Assembly: GCF_011290505.1 (NCBI RefSeq)
Contig: NZ_JAANPV010000004.1
Location: 248,001 to 312,000, forward strand
DNA: 64,000 nucleotides
Source: Paenalcaligenes suwonensis
GTDB taxonomy: Bacteria > Pseudomonadota > Gammaproteobacteria > Burkholderiales > Burkholderiaceae_B
Reading direction: 5' to 3'
Under the pieces are notes generated by a model. That model was given only the letters and a program-made list of their open reading frames with translations. It was not told the origin of the DNA and searched no databases. The first letter of the stretch is position 1; each line of letters starts with the position of its first letter. The translations under genes were made by a program, and so were the position numbers. Below are positions 35,310 to 45,487 of this stretch, in pieces.

Positions 35310-37424
35310 TTACCAAAAAAGGCCGCCTTCAGGCACACTGTCTATCACCGCTTGGGCCGCTTCAGGTGTCCACTCAAGATCACCCAACTGCATACGCATT
35401 ACTGCCAGTGGTTCCAACAACTCGGCGCAACCTTCTTGCTCACACTGTTGAGCTGCATTTGAGCCAAGCTCTACCATCGTCATAGGCAAGTCGTCGTCAT
35501 CCAAGATGCTGGAATCCAACGAGCGTGACCCTCTAATCCAGTACCAACCTTTCTTCAAATCAGACTGCCCAACGATGCGCATGGGGTACGGCCAATCTAC
35601 GGTTGCGTCATCCTTTTTAGAGCCATCTACACGCACAATGCGCGCGAAATCATCCGATTGCCCTGCCACTAAACGTGCATAGGCGTTTGCGCCTGAAGCG
35701 GCTCGGTACTGTATGTCCTCTTCCAGCATAGGCAACAAGGCGTCCTTACCACCAGCTTCTACACGCTCTTGCAGGCGCTGATATGTGTTCAGGTTATTGC
35801 GTTCTACACGGGCTTTTTGACGCAGTTGATTCTGGCGTTCACGCTCTAGACGCTCTTCCTCGTAACGCTTCTGCTCAGCAGCGCGCGCTTCACGTTGGAA
35901 CAAGTAGTTTTGTGCATGCTGTAAGTTGTACTGCCAATCGCCTTGAGGCTGACCAGTACGGTAGTTATAGCGACGCGATGCACTCACGCTGTACAACAGC
36001 CCTGAGGCATCATTTTTCCATACGCCTTGCGGCATATCGCTAAACACCAAACGTACATCTGTCGCGTTAGGCATAATCAACGCCAAGCGCTCTAAGGCGT
36101 TATCCACTTCTTGACGAATTTCTGCTGCCTGACGGAAGGACTCGGCCTTAGGTGTAAGCACCGCCACTTCCGGCCCAATCTGCCAAGCGCCAATACCACC
36201 ACGGAACTGGCCTAACGACGCTTTCAACAAATAATGGCTGCCCGACTCTGCATCGCTAGAAAAACCAAACCAACCCGTGTTATTGCCTTCGAAGGCCACC
36301 AAATCGCTAGGCTTCAACCCTTGCACTGGCTTATTGAAAATCAACCCATTGCTGAACCACAGGTCGCCGGTACGCATTATCTGTGCGCCATCTGAACGCT
36401 CTAGCTTCAACCTACCTTTGCCCTGTGCATAACCATCGGCATTGCAGCTTACGTCCTCAGTCACCAGATTCAAGTACGCAGCATCCGTACCCAACTCAAA
36501 CTGGGACACAATCTTGCAACCGTTCTGATCTGTAAGTGTGCTCAAGAAACTAGACAACTCTGCACGTTGCGTGGCAGTAGGCACCACCCAATCTCCCACC
36601 GCAAACTCAGCCAAACCCACGGTTGGCGTGACAGCTGCCTCTACTACAGCGTCTGCTGTTGTTTCAGGCTGGGCTTTTTCAACTGGGGCTACTGTAGACG
36701 ATGCCTCTGGCTTAGTTTCCGCTGTCTTAGCGGATGTAATGGCCACTTTGTCTTTGTTGATTTCTACCGGCTCAGACTCAACAATCGCAGGCCTCACTTC
36801 AGGTTGAATCTCAGACGTCGCAGCAGGAACCGGTGCTTCAGATGCAGGTTCTACTGCAGGTGCAGCCTGTGCAGGAGCGGACGCAGGCTTAGCTTCGCTG
36901 GGCTCGGTGATGGTAGGTGTAGGAGGTGCGTCTACCAAGGCTGTATTTGCCGGTTCAGGCGCAACGTTTTCTACTACTTCTGCTGGTGTAGCCGCTGTCG
37001 TAACAGGGCTTTCTGCCACATCCGGTGCAGCAGCCTGTACCGCTGATGCCACGGTAGGTTCTGGTGTTTGTATCAACAACGCCCAGCCAGCAGAACCTTC
37101 ACTGATACCATCAGCCACTTGTGTACCTTGGCTATTTATTGCACGCCAGGTCACACGTTGAGCCTGTGGACATTGCTGCGCAAACAATGCCCCTAACTTA
37201 GGCAACAAGCGCCCCAATGCCGCAGTATCGCCCGATGCACCATACACCGCACGTAATGCCAGCTCTGGTTTGCACCAGTTATCAGCCGACGCATTCTCTA
37301 CAAAAAGCTCAATATCTTCTGCTTTAGAGTACGCCAAACGGAAATCTTCGGCGGCTGCACTAGCTGCGTACAACCCCGCCCCCGCTGCCACGATGGCAGC
37401 ACTGATCAATCGTTGTTTAAACAT
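35310..37424 (-). CDS. Large exported protein of unknown function with proline/alanine-rich linker
   Basis: 704 residues, not recognised. A signal peptide at 1-25 (cleavage near AAA-EDF) is followed by a short domain with two cysteines (C51 and C85), then a long low-complexity linker rich in Ala, Pro, Glu, Thr, Val (about 120-270), a beta-rich domain (about 275-480), a highly charged Arg/Glu helix likely to coil (QKRYEEERLERERQNQLRQ, about 505-545), and an acidic C-terminus with a CEQEGC pair. Start is the ATG at 37424, 2 bp after the lipoprotein stop, with AGGA upstream. The linker suggests it spans the cell wall. Function unknown. Confidence 0.7.
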   Translation of the reverse strand: MFKQRLISAAIVAAGAGLYAASAAAEDFRLAYSKAEDIELFVENASADNWCKPELALRAVYGASGDTAALGRLLPKLGALFAQQCPQAQRVTWRAINSQGTQVADGISEGSAGWALLIQTPEPTVASAVQAAAPDVAESPVTTAATPAEVVENVAPEPANTALVDAPPTPTITEPSEAKPASAPAQAAPAVEPASEAPVPAATSEIQPEVRPAIVESEPVEINKDKVAITSAKTAETKPEASSTVAPVEKAQPETTADAVVEAAVTPTVGLAEFAVGDWVVPTATQRAELSSFLSTLTDQNGCKIVSQFELGTDAAYLNLVTEDVSCNADGYAQGKGRLKLERSDGAQIMRTGDLWFSNGLIFNKPVQGLKPSDLVAFEGNNTGWFGFSSDAESGSHYLLKASLGQFRGGIGAWQIGPEVAVLTPKAESFRQAAEIRQEVDNALERLALIMPNATDVRLVFSDMPQGVWKNDASGLLYSVSASRRYNYRTGQPQGDWQYNLQHAQNYLFQREARAAEQKRYEEERLERERQNQLRQKARVERNNLNTYQRLQERVEAGGKDALLPMLEEDIQYRAASGANAYARLVAGQSDDFARIVRVDGSKKDDATVDWPYPMRIVGQSDLKKGWYWIRGSRSLDSSILDDDDLPMTMVELGSNAAQQCEQEGCAELLEPLAVMRMQLGDLEWTPEAAQAVIDSVPEGGLFW

Positions 37425-37426
37425 GA

Positions 37427-38269
37427 TTATCCTATCTGCCAAGCGCCATCAACAGCCTGACACGCATCTACTGTTTTGCTTTCCGTGCCTTTTTCAGTGG
37501 TCAGCTCGTAACTCATGGTGCGGCATGTAGTTTGTACCGCCACGGTTTCCGTCACAGGACTCGCTGGCTCAAAAGTATCCAGATCAAAACCTTGCTGACC
37601 CGCTTGTGCCACAGTAATGCTGTCTAAGTCAGTGGCTTGATCCGCTTTAGCCACGGTTACGGGTGCCGCTAATGGTGCATGTACATACCCCACCAACACA
37701 CCTTTACGCCCTACTGCAATCCAATTATTGGGAGTTTTACCCAAGGCAGTAAATGTTTGCCCTGCTTGGAAACCACCCACTTTTTCTGCATTGGTATCCG
37801 GTGCTGCACGCAGGTTCACCGAACGCAAAGCATGGTACGACTGGTTCAACACTGTCAGGTTTTCAGCTTTCGCAATCACTGGCGCACGTTTCACTTGCGC
37901 TTCTTGTGTCACAGTTTTGCTGGATACGGGGCGAATAACAGCCGATGCACCACTGTGATCGGACTCCCAATTCACCGTTCTACCTGTTTCTAGCGATTGC
38001 TGCGTACTGGCTGCTAAGGCCTCACGGTCACGCTCGTCTAGGTTATCGCCGATCCAGTTACCTAGTGCTCCGCCCGCCAACGCGCCCAAAATAATAGCGA
38101 TGGTTCTACCGCTACCACCGCCAATCTGACTACCCAACAATGCACCGCCCACCGTACCAATCACTGTGCCCCATGTTTGCTTGTTGCCCCACTCGCCCAT
38201 GTTGGCGCAACCGGATACGCCCAACGCACCAATTAGCGTTGCGACGACCAACTTTTTGGATAAAGCCAT
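37427..38269 (-). CDS. SH3-domain lipoprotein with glycine zipper
   Basis: 280 residues. Lipoprotein signal with lipobox GVSGC (Cys at 21). Next is a glycine-zipper stretch (VIGTVGGALLGSQIGGGSG and ILGALAGGALGNWIG, about 36-75), as in SlyB/OmpA-like 2TM zippers, then a bacterial SH3 domain (about 150-200, SVNLRAAPDTNAEKVG). The C-terminus has a Cys pair (TCRTM...DACQAV) like surface-antigen domains. Probably an outer-membrane lipoprotein binding the cell wall. First gene of the three-gene envelope set. Confidence 0.82.
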   Translation of the reverse strand: MALSKKLVVATLIGALGVSGCANMGEWGNKQTWGTVIGTVGGALLGSQIGGGSGRTIAIILGALAGGALGNWIGDNLDERDREALAASTQQSLETGRTVNWESDHSGASAVIRPVSSKTVTQEAQVKRAPVIAKAENLTVLNQSYHALRSVNLRAAPDTNAEKVGGFQAGQTFTALGKTPNNWIAVGRKGVLVGYVHAPLAAPVTVAKADQATDLDSITVAQAGQQGFDLDTFEPASPVTETVAVQTTCRTMSYELTTEKGTESKTVDACQAVDGAWQIG

Positions 38270-38417
38270 GATTCTCTTCCGCCCTGATTTACGTATTTTT
38301 AGCTAATAAAGACCAAAATTCTACCATGTGCAGAATGGCGGTTCACTGGTGCAACGGGTAATGCGTGCTTAACATAGGCACTGCACCTCGTTTCACTCTC
38401 TCACCCAACTAAAAATT

Positions 38418-39488
38418 ATGAAAAAACGCCACCTGTTCATAATTATTTTGCTCGTTTTTATTGCGCTGATAGTAGGAATACTATGGACCAGCCATATTGA
38501 TGACTTTGAGCTTAACAATAGCAAACACGAAACCCTTAGCTTTAGTCATGCGAATCAGACACTATCTGGCACGTTAATTCAGCCGCACGATAAAACGCCT
38601 GATGCAGTACTCGTTCTGATTCATGGCGATGGCCCAATGGATAGATATGCCAACAATGGCTACTACCCCTTATTCAACCTACTGTTAGCGCAGAATCTGG
38701 CCATTTTTAGCTGGGATAAGGCTGGTATAGGCCAAAGCGAAGGCAACTGGTTACACCAATCTATGGCCGACCGTGCCAATGAAGCCATTGCCGCCAAAAA
38801 TATGCTTAGCACCTATTACCAAGGCCAAAACATCCCCATTGGTTACTTTGGGTATTCTCAAGCGGGCTGGGTCATCCCCATTGCCGCATCCTTAGCGCCT
38901 ACCGATTTTTCGGTCATTATTGGTGGAGCCATCAACTGGAAAGACCAAGGCCAGTATTACCAAGCACTGCGTTATCACGCCCAAGGTAAAACACCTGCCG
39001 AAATTGACGCCCAACTGGCTATAGAGCAGCAACAAAATGACGCGTTATTTGCTGCGGGCTTAACTAGCCCAGCTGTTTCGCATCGCAGCGACATGACACC
39101 CGATCGCCACACCTTTGTGCAAAAGAACTACCTGAGCGACTCGCGCGCTGACTTAGCCACTATGCATGGTCCCGTACTGATTGCTTTAGGTGCTGATGAC
39201 CTGAATGTAGATACCAACACCGATAGCTGCCGCTTTCAACATGCGCTACAAGCCAATCCAGCAGCCATGGTGGCCTTAATTCCACACGGCACTCACACCC
39301 TAATGAAAGCGCCTACATTTAACTATCAACTGGAGTCAGACTGGCCTTGGTATAAACAGCTGTATTTTCTTTATGAAGGCAGCAATGCTTACCTGCCCGG
39401 CATTTACACGCAAATCGCTAACTGGATTAAACACAAAGACAACGATTTGGCGCAGTACCAGCCAGCTTGCGCAACAACAACCAACTAA
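38418..39488 (+). CDS. Membrane-anchored alpha/beta hydrolase
   Basis: 356 residues. N-terminal hydrophobic anchor or signal (about 6-25), then an alpha/beta hydrolase with LIHGDGPMDRY (oxyanion region, about 77-87), SWDKAGIGQSEG, nucleophile GYSQAG (Ser near 155), acid in ALGADDLNVDT and terminal His in PHGTHTLM. Resembles DUF/peptidase S9-like hydrolases that act on esters or peptides in the periplasm. Stands alone with its own terminator. Confidence 0.8.
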   Translation: MKKRHLFIIILLVFIALIVGILWTSHIDDFELNNSKHETLSFSHANQTLSGTLIQPHDKTPDAVLVLIHGDGPMDRYANNGYYPLFNLLLAQNLAIFSWDKAGIGQSEGNWLHQSMADRANEAIAAKNMLSTYYQGQNIPIGYFGYSQAGWVIPIAASLAPTDFSVIIGGAINWKDQGQYYQALRYHAQGKTPAEIDAQLAIEQQQNDALFAAGLTSPAVSHRSDMTPDRHTFVQKNYLSDSRADLATMHGPVLIALGADDLNVDTNTDSCRFQHALQANPAAMVALIPHGTHTLMKAPTFNYQLESDWPWYKQLYFLYEGSNAYLPGIYTQIANWIKHKDNDLAQYQPACATTTN

Positions 39489-39489
39489 C

Positions 39490-39526
39490 AAAAAGCCCAG
39501 CAGACTAAGTCGTGCTGGGCTTTTTT
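39490..39526. terminator. Bidirectional terminator between hydrolase and ssb
   Basis: AGCCCAGCA (39494-39502) pairs with TGCTGGGCT (39513-39521) around a 10-nt loop, with A4-5 before and T6 after the stem. Serves the hydrolase (+) and ssb (-). Confidence 0.85.
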
Positions 39527-39548
39527 ACTGCGTAAGGGACGCTACACC

Positions 39549-40055
39549 TTAGAACGGAATATCGTCATCCATATCTGCCAAGTTATCCACAGGAGCTTGG
39601 TATGGATTAGCCGCAGGTTGCTGACGTGGGGCTTGTTGAGGAGCCGCTGCACGTTGTTGCTGTTGTGGTGCACGTGGTGCGCTGTAGTCGCCACCGCCGA
39701 AATCAGCATCGCCACCGCCATCACGACCACCCAACATTTGCATTTGGTCAGCGATGATTTCAGTGGTGTAGTTGTCTTTACCGTCTTGGCCTTGCCATTT
39801 GCGTGTGCGCAGGCGGCCTTCTACGTAAACTGAACGGCCTTTTTTCAGGTACTCGCCAGCGATTTCAGCCAAACGGTTGTAGAACACCACGCGGTGCCAT
39901 TCGGTTTCCTCACGACGCTCGCCGCTGTTGCGATCTTTCCAGTTAGAGGTAGTGGCAATAGAGATGTTGCAAATGGCATTGCCTTCTGCGCCATAACGTA
40001 CTTCGGGATCACGACCCAAGTTGCCCACCAAAATTACCTTGTTTACCGATGCCAT
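39549..40055 (-). CDS. ssb: Single-stranded DNA-binding protein
   Basis: 168 residues: OB-fold ([21 protein letters not shown] to about 110), then a Gly/Gln/Pro-rich linker and the conserved acidic tip DMDDDIPF that recruits repair and replication partners. Start at 40055; the longer open frame carries unrelated upstream residues. No LexA-like CTGT-N8-ACAG box was seen upstream. The order ssb-MFS-uvrA with uvrA divergent is common in betaproteobacteria. Confidence 0.95.
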   Translation of the reverse strand: MASVNKVILVGNLGRDPEVRYGAEGNAICNISIATTSNWKDRNSGERREETEWHRVVFYNRLAEIAGEYLKKGRSVYVEGRLRTRKWQGQDGKDNYTTEIIADQMQMLGGRDGGGDADFGGGDYSAPRAPQQQQRAAAPQQAPRQQPAANPYQAPVDNLADMDDDIPF

Positions 40056-40170
40056 GACTGTATCCTGTTCAAAAAATCTATAACCCGTATTATCTACGAT
40101 CGTTCCCACTTAGACTACGCCATCTCAGATAATTACCGATGGCCATAGTAGTGCGGCTTATTCTGTGTAA

Positions 40171-41379
40171 TTAGTCTGGTGTTTTCAGACCACGCCCCAA
40201 CACCAACCAAGCAATGGCTAATGCAGCGCCTAACCACAACACAGTTTGGGGGCTTTGCTTAGCGGCCAATAGCCCACCTGCCACACCGCCACCAAACACG
40301 CCTAACGATTGCGACATGTTGTAAAAACCTAGCGCTAAGCCTTTGTACTCAGCAGGTGCTTGGCGCGATACCAGCGACGGCTGTAATGCCTCTAACACGT
40401 TGAAGGCCACAAAAAACAGCACCAACAACGCCACCAACCACCAAAAATTTTGCAGCGCCAAAGGCATGACCAACAGTACTGCTGCAAGCAACAGCACCAT
40501 CTTCATCAAAATGGCCTGATGGCACTTGCGTGTTTCAGTGTAAAACACCACCGGAACCATAAAGACGAACGATACCAGAATCACTGGCAAATAGACTTTC
40601 CACAACGTTGCTGTCTGTAAGCCACCGGTATGTTCTAACAAACCAGGCACTACCATGAACATCATCATCAAGATGGCATGCAGTGCAAAGACGCCAAAGT
40701 TCAGGCGCAACAGGTTTTTATCGCCTAATACATCGCCCATGCGTGCTGACTGCAGCACAGGAATGGCTTGTGGGGCCGCTGGCACCACAAAGGCAGCCAG
40801 CAACAAACAGACAAAGCCTAAGGCACTAATGACCCAGAACAGCCCCGATAACCCAAATTGGCCTACCAAGACAGGGGACAACACTAGCGACAAGGCAAAC
40901 GACAACCCTATAGACGCCCCCACCATGGCCATAGCACGAGTACGCACTTCAGGGCGAGTGGCATCCGCTACCCACGCTGTAATCGCAGCCGATACCGCAC
41001 CCAAACCTTGCAGCACCCTACCCACGATAATGCCGTCTACGCTATCGGACAGAGCACAGATTACGCCACCCACAATAAACAGCAGCATGCCCGCCACAAT
41101 CACAGGCCGTCGGCCAAAGCGGTCTGATGCCATCCCTAGGGGGATCTGCATAATAGCTTGAGTAAGGCCATACGCCCCCAAGGCAAACCCCACCCTCATG
41201 GCGTCTTGCCCGCCTACTAAACTGCTTGCTGCCACCGCAAACACGGGGGTAAGCAAAAACAACCCCAACATGCGTGTCGCAAACAACCACGCCAACATGG
41301 TGCTGGTACGACGTTCTTGTGAGGTCAAGCTAAGGCGCGCCGGGCGACCGCCCATCTTTTTATTTTCTGTATGACTCAT
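40171..41379 (-). CDS. MFS transporter (YajR-like drug/solute exporter)
   Basis: 402 residues with twelve predicted helices. The MFS motif A region is GMASDRFGRRPVIVAG (about 75-90); motif C-like GASIGLSFALSLVLSP follows in the fifth helix. The ATG at 41379 (MSHTENKKMGGRP) gives a short cytoplasmic tail before helix 1; further upstream codons are unlikely. Substrate unknown. It lies between ssb and the divergent uvrA, a position an MFS gene often has in this group. Confidence 0.88.
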   Translation of the reverse strand: MSHTENKKMGGRPARLSLTSQERRTSTMLAWLFATRMLGLFLLTPVFAVAASSLVGGQDAMRVGFALGAYGLTQAIMQIPLGMASDRFGRRPVIVAGMLLFIVGGVICALSDSVDGIIVGRVLQGLGAVSAAITAWVADATRPEVRTRAMAMVGASIGLSFALSLVLSPVLVGQFGLSGLFWVISALGFVCLLLAAFVVPAAPQAIPVLQSARMGDVLGDKNLLRLNFGVFALHAILMMMFMVVPGLLEHTGGLQTATLWKVYLPVILVSFVFMVPVVFYTETRKCHQAILMKMVLLLAAVLLVMPLALQNFWWLVALLVLFFVAFNVLEALQPSLVSRQAPAEYKGLALGFYNMSQSLGVFGGGVAGGLLAAKQSPQTVLWLGAALAIAWLVLGRGLKTPD

Positions 41380-41493
41380 GCAACACTCTATTCTTACACT
41401 TCTTTGTGCAGTGCTATGCCAGACTTTTGGCACAAAAATGGCCTAACAGGCTATAGTAACAAGTTACCCTTTTAAAGCCCTATACCCTACACG

Positions 41494-44328
41494 ATGGACG
41501 CAATACGTATCAGGGGTGCGCGCACGCATAACCTCAAAAACTTGTCAGTAGATTTGCCCCGCCATGAATTGGTGGTGATTACCGGTTTGTCCGGATCAGG
41601 CAAATCTTCCTTGGCGTTTGATACCTTATATGCGGAAGGGCAGCGACGCTATGTAGAAAGTTTGTCGGCCTACGCCAGACAATTTCTACAACTGATGGAT
41701 AAGCCTGATGTTGATTTGATTGAAGGCTTATCTCCCGCAATTTCCATCGAGCAAAAGGCCGCCGGCCACAACCCACGTTCTACGGTTGGCACCACGACCG
41801 AAATACACGACTATTTGCGCCTATTGTACGCTCGTACTGGCACACCTCATTGTCCAGAACACCACTTGCCGCTGCAAATGCAAAATGTCAGCCAAATGGT
41901 AGACCAAACACTGGCCTTACCCGAGGAAAGTCGTATCGCTATTTTGGCACCGGTACTACGAGCCACCCACGACGATTTCAACCAACAACGCCAAGCCTTG
42001 CAAGCCCAAGGTTTTGTACGGTTGCGTGTGAACGGCGAGATGGGCGCGATTGAAGACATTGCCGCCCCCGCAACTAATAGTTCATCGCTGGTAGAAGTAG
42101 TGGTAGACCGCCTGCGCGTCAAACCTGATAGCGCACAGCGCTTGGCCGAAAGCTTTGATACCGCATTAGAGCTGTCTCAAGGACGCGTTACCGTACTGAA
42201 CCTCGATACCGCAGAAGAGCTGCAGTTCAGTAACCATTACGCCTGCCCGCTGTGCGATTACCAACTCAACGAGCTAGAGCCGCGTCTATTTAGTTTCAAC
42301 AATCCTGCCGGTGCTTGCCCAGATTGCAGCGGCTTGGGCTTGGTGGATTTCTTTGACCCGCAACGCGTGGTTGCCTTCCCCGATTTAAGCTTAGCCAGTG
42401 GTGCGATTAGCGGATGGGATAAACGTAATGCCTTTACCCACACTTTGCTGACCAGCCTTGCTGCACACTATGACTTCGACTTGGACACCCCTTTCGAGGC
42501 GCTACCCGAAGCCATACGCCACTGCATTTTGTACGGCTCTAACAACGAAGAAATCGCCTTCTTGTACTTAAACGAGAAAGGCAAAACCACCGTTAAACGC
42601 CATGCGTTTGAAGGGGTGATTCCGAACTTAGAACGCCGTTGGCGCGAAACAGACTCCACTGCTGTACGCGAAGAACTGTCTAAGTTACGCCGTACCCAAC
42701 AGTGCCCGTCATGCCACGGCTCACGCCTGCGCACCGAAGCCCGTAATGTGTTGTTGGGCGAAAATGACCCACGTGGCATCTATGAAGTAGAAGCCATGTC
42801 GTTGGCCGACTGCCAACATTGGTTTAGCACCTTGCAGCTCAGTGGGGCCAAAAAAGAAATTGCCGAGCGTATCGTGCAAGAAATTCTGGCGCGGCTGCAA
42901 TTCTTAAATAACGTAGGGCTGAATTACCTTTCACTAGACCGTAGCGCCGACACCATTTCAGGCGGTGAGTCGCAACGCATTCGCTTAGCTAGCCAAATTG
43001 GTTCGGGCTTAACAGGTGTGATGTACGTACTGGACGAGCCTTCTATTGGTTTACACCAGCGCGATAACGACCGCTTAATCGACACCCTGAAACGCTTACG
43101 CGATCTAGGCAATAGCGTCATTGTGGTAGAGCACGACGAAGACATGATCCGCCAAGCCGACTTTATCGTCGACATGGGCCCCGGTGCTGGGGAGCATGGC
43201 GGTCACATCGTTGCCGCGGGTACACCAGATGTTATTTTGCAGTCGCCTAAATCCCTGACCGGACAATACTTAAGCGGCCAGAAGCGCATTGCTATTCCTG
43301 CGCGCCGCCCAGTCACGCCTGATATGCCTGAATTGGTGCTGCATGGTGCCAGTGGCCATAACCTGAAATCGGTGAGCCTGCATATTCCCGCTGGCCGCTT
43401 TGTGTGCATTAGTGGTGTATCCGGCTCAGGCAAATCCACGCTGATTAACGACACACTGGCTACTGCCTTGTCGCAGCATTATCACCGTGCACAAACTGAA
43501 CCTGCGCCGTACCAAAGTCTAGAAGGGCTAGAACACTTCGATAAAGTCATTAACGTGGACCAAAGCCCTATTGGCCGTACACCACGTAGTAACCCCGCGA
43601 CTTACACGGGCTTGTTCACCACCATTCGCGAACTATTCGCTGGTGTGCCCGAAGCGCGTACGCGCGGTTACGACCCAGGCCGTTTCTCGTTTAACGTGAA
43701 AGGCGGTCGCTGCGAAGCCTGCCAAGGTGATGGCGTGATGAAGGTAGAGATGCACTTCTTACCCGACATCTACGTGCCTTGCGATATTTGCCACGGTAAA
43801 CGCTATAACCGCGAAACGCTGGATATTCAGTATCGCGGCAAAAACATCAGCGAAGTGCTGGACCTTACCGTAGATCAGGCATTGCACTTCTTTGGAGCGG
43901 TACCAGCCATTGCCCGCAAGTTAGAAACATTGATGGATGTGGGTCTGTCGTACTTACGATTAGGGCAAAGCGCCACCACACTATCAGGCGGCGAGGCCCA
44001 ACGCGTCAAACTGGCGCTAGAGCTATCACGCCGTAGTACAGGGCGCACTTTCTATATTCTGGATGAGCCCACTACAGGCCTGCATTTCCAAGACATTGCA
44101 CTGCTGTTGGATGTACTGAATAAACTTGTGGACGCTGGCAATACGGTGGTCATCATTGAGCACAATCTGGACGTGATTAAAACGGCCGATTGGGTCATAG
44201 ACATGGGGCCAGAAGGTGGTGCAGCCGGTGGTCAAATTGTGGCCCAAGGTACACCAGAGGTCATTGCCTCTACCCCTGAAAGCCATACTGGCCGTTATTT
44301 GCAGGCACTACTTGCTGTGCCTGCCTAA
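41494..44328 (+). CDS. uvrA: Excinuclease ABC subunit A
   Basis: 944 residues, full length. DNA-damage recognition ATPase of nucleotide excision repair. Two ABC modules: Walker [15 protein letters not shown] (about 31-44) and [13 protein letters not shown] (about 642-654), with two [16 protein letters not shown] signatures. Zinc modules are CPLCDYQ...CPDC (about 250-280), CPSC near 406 and CEACQGDG...CDIC (about 740-768). No SOS box was seen in the 114 bp upstream. Confidence 0.97.
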   Translation: MDAIRIRGARTHNLKNLSVDLPRHELVVITGLSGSGKSSLAFDTLYAEGQRRYVESLSAYARQFLQLMDKPDVDLIEGLSPAISIEQKAAGHNPRSTVGTTTEIHDYLRLLYARTGTPHCPEHHLPLQMQNVSQMVDQTLALPEESRIAILAPVLRATHDDFNQQRQALQAQGFVRLRVNGEMGAIEDIAAPATNSSSLVEVVVDRLRVKPDSAQRLAESFDTALELSQGRVTVLNLDTAEELQFSNHYACPLCDYQLNELEPRLFSFNNPAGACPDCSGLGLVDFFDPQRVVAFPDLSLASGAISGWDKRNAFTHTLLTSLAAHYDFDLDTPFEALPEAIRHCILYGSNNEEIAFLYLNEKGKTTVKRHAFEGVIPNLERRWRETDSTAVREELSKLRRTQQCPSCHGSRLRTEARNVLLGENDPRGIYEVEAMSLADCQHWFSTLQLSGAKKEIAERIVQEILARLQFLNNVGLNYLSLDRSADTISGGESQRIRLASQIGSGLTGVMYVLDEPSIGLHQRDNDRLIDTLKRLRDLGNSVIVVEHDEDMIRQADFIVDMGPGAGEHGGHIVAAGTPDVILQSPKSLTGQYLSGQKRIAIPARRPVTPDMPELVLHGASGHNLKSVSLHIPAGRFVCISGVSGSGKSTLINDTLATALSQHYHRAQTEPAPYQSLEGLEHFDKVINVDQSPIGRTPRSNPATYTGLFTTIRELFAGVPEARTRGYDPGRFSFNVKGGRCEACQGDGVMKVEMHFLPDIYVPCDICHGKRYNRETLDIQYRGKNISEVLDLTVDQALHFFGAVPAIARKLETLMDVGLSYLRLGQSATTLSGGEAQRVKLALELSRRSTGRTFYILDEPTTGLHFQDIALLLDVLNKLVDAGNTVVIIEHNLDVIKTADWVIDMGPEGGAAGGQIVAQGTPEVIASTPESHTGRYLQALLAVPA

Positions 44329-44340
44329 CCGGCTGGCTAC

Positions 44341-45465
44341 TTACATGTGGAACAATTGCTGGTGTTCGCGGATCGCATAACGGTCCGTCATGCCAGCAAT
44401 GTAATCGGCAATAGCACGCGCTTGTGCTTGAGGGTTATCGCGTCGATGCTCTGCCGTAAGTAAACGCGGATCGTCCAAATAGGCCACAAACAATTCGCGG
44501 ATAATGCGACGCGCCTTACTCATCATGCGCAACACTTGTGGGTGCCGGTATAGATTCTCGCGCAAAAACTTCTTCAAATGGTCAGCTTCTACCCGCATTT
44601 CCATCGAAAACGCGGCCATTTTCCCAGCTTGGCGTAACTCATCCACACTACCGGGCCTCGCCATATCCAGGTTTTGCTGCGTGGTCAGCGTTAGGTCTTG
44701 AACGAAGGTATTGATCATGGTGCGTATGGTTTCAGCCACCAATCGCTTTTGTGATACGGCGGGGTACATCTGCCGTGCCGCCACAAAGTGCTGAAAGAAA
44801 ATAGGCACTTCGCAAAGCTGCTCTACTGTGATCAACTTTGATCGTAAACCATCATCGATATCGTGGTTGTTGTAGGCGATTTCATCCGCCAAGTTGGTCA
44901 ACTGTGCCTCTAGCGAAGGCTGTTGGCGCAACAAGAAACGCTCGCCCACATCACCCAACAAATGGGCATGACGCAGATTACAGTGCTTCAAAATCCCTTC
45001 GCGGGTTTCAAAACACAGGTTCAGCCCGTCAAAGGCGGCATAGCGCTCTTCTAAGGTGTCGACTATACGTAGGCTTTGCAGGTTGTGTTCAAAGCCACCT
45101 GCTTGCGGCACAAGCTCGCGCATGCATGCATTCAGCTCTTCTTGCCCAGCATGACCAAACGGGGTGTGGCCTAAGTCGTGCGCCAACGAAATAGCCTCGA
45201 CTAAGTCTTCGTGCACCTGCAGATTTCTAGCTAAGGAGCGGGCAATTTGCGCCACTTCAATGCTGTGCGTCAGGCGGGTACGAAACAGATCCCCTTCATG
45301 ATTGATGAAGACCTGTGTTTTGTACTCCAGCCGTCTAAACGCTTGGCAATGAATAATACGGTCGCGATCGCGTTGAAATTCATTACGCCTTTCAGGGCTC
45401 TCTTCAGGGAGGCGTCTACCCCGGCTATGTTCTGGAAAACATGCATAAACTGCCAGTGACACCAT
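44341..45465 (-). CDS. dgt: dGTPase-like HD-domain phosphohydrolase
   Basis: 374 residues of the deoxyguanosinetriphosphate triphosphohydrolase-like family. HD metal site: RLTHSIEVAQIARSLARN (about 65-82), AISLAHDLGHTPFGHAGQEELN (His-Asp pair, about 93-114) and NNHDIDDGL further on. The N-terminus (SRGRRLPEESPERRNEFQRDRDRIIHCQAFRRLEYKTQVF) is the family signature. It removes deoxynucleotide triphosphates in the cytoplasm. AAGGGG precedes the ATG; 22 bp after aroB, so aroK-aroB-dgt form an operon. Confidence 0.93.
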   Translation of the reverse strand: MVSLAVYACFPEHSRGRRLPEESPERRNEFQRDRDRIIHCQAFRRLEYKTQVFINHEGDLFRTRLTHSIEVAQIARSLARNLQVHEDLVEAISLAHDLGHTPFGHAGQEELNACMRELVPQAGGFEHNLQSLRIVDTLEERYAAFDGLNLCFETREGILKHCNLRHAHLLGDVGERFLLRQQPSLEAQLTNLADEIAYNNHDIDDGLRSKLITVEQLCEVPIFFQHFVAARQMYPAVSQKRLVAETIRTMINTFVQDLTLTTQQNLDMARPGSVDELRQAGKMAAFSMEMRVEADHLKKFLRENLYRHPQVLRMMSKARRIIRELFVAYLDDPRLLTAEHRRDNPQAQARAIADYIAGMTDRYAIREHQQLFHM

Positions 45466-45487
45466 AATGATCCCCTTAGTCTTTAGT

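Noticed and set aside
36567-37046. 159-codon + strand frame rich in Cys and Arg
   Set aside because: It is the antisense of the Ala/Pro/Glu-rich linker of the 704-residue protein and reflects its base composition.
41380-41493. Possible LexA (SOS) box before uvrA
   Set aside because: No CTGT-N8-ACAG or close variant was found there or upstream of ssb.
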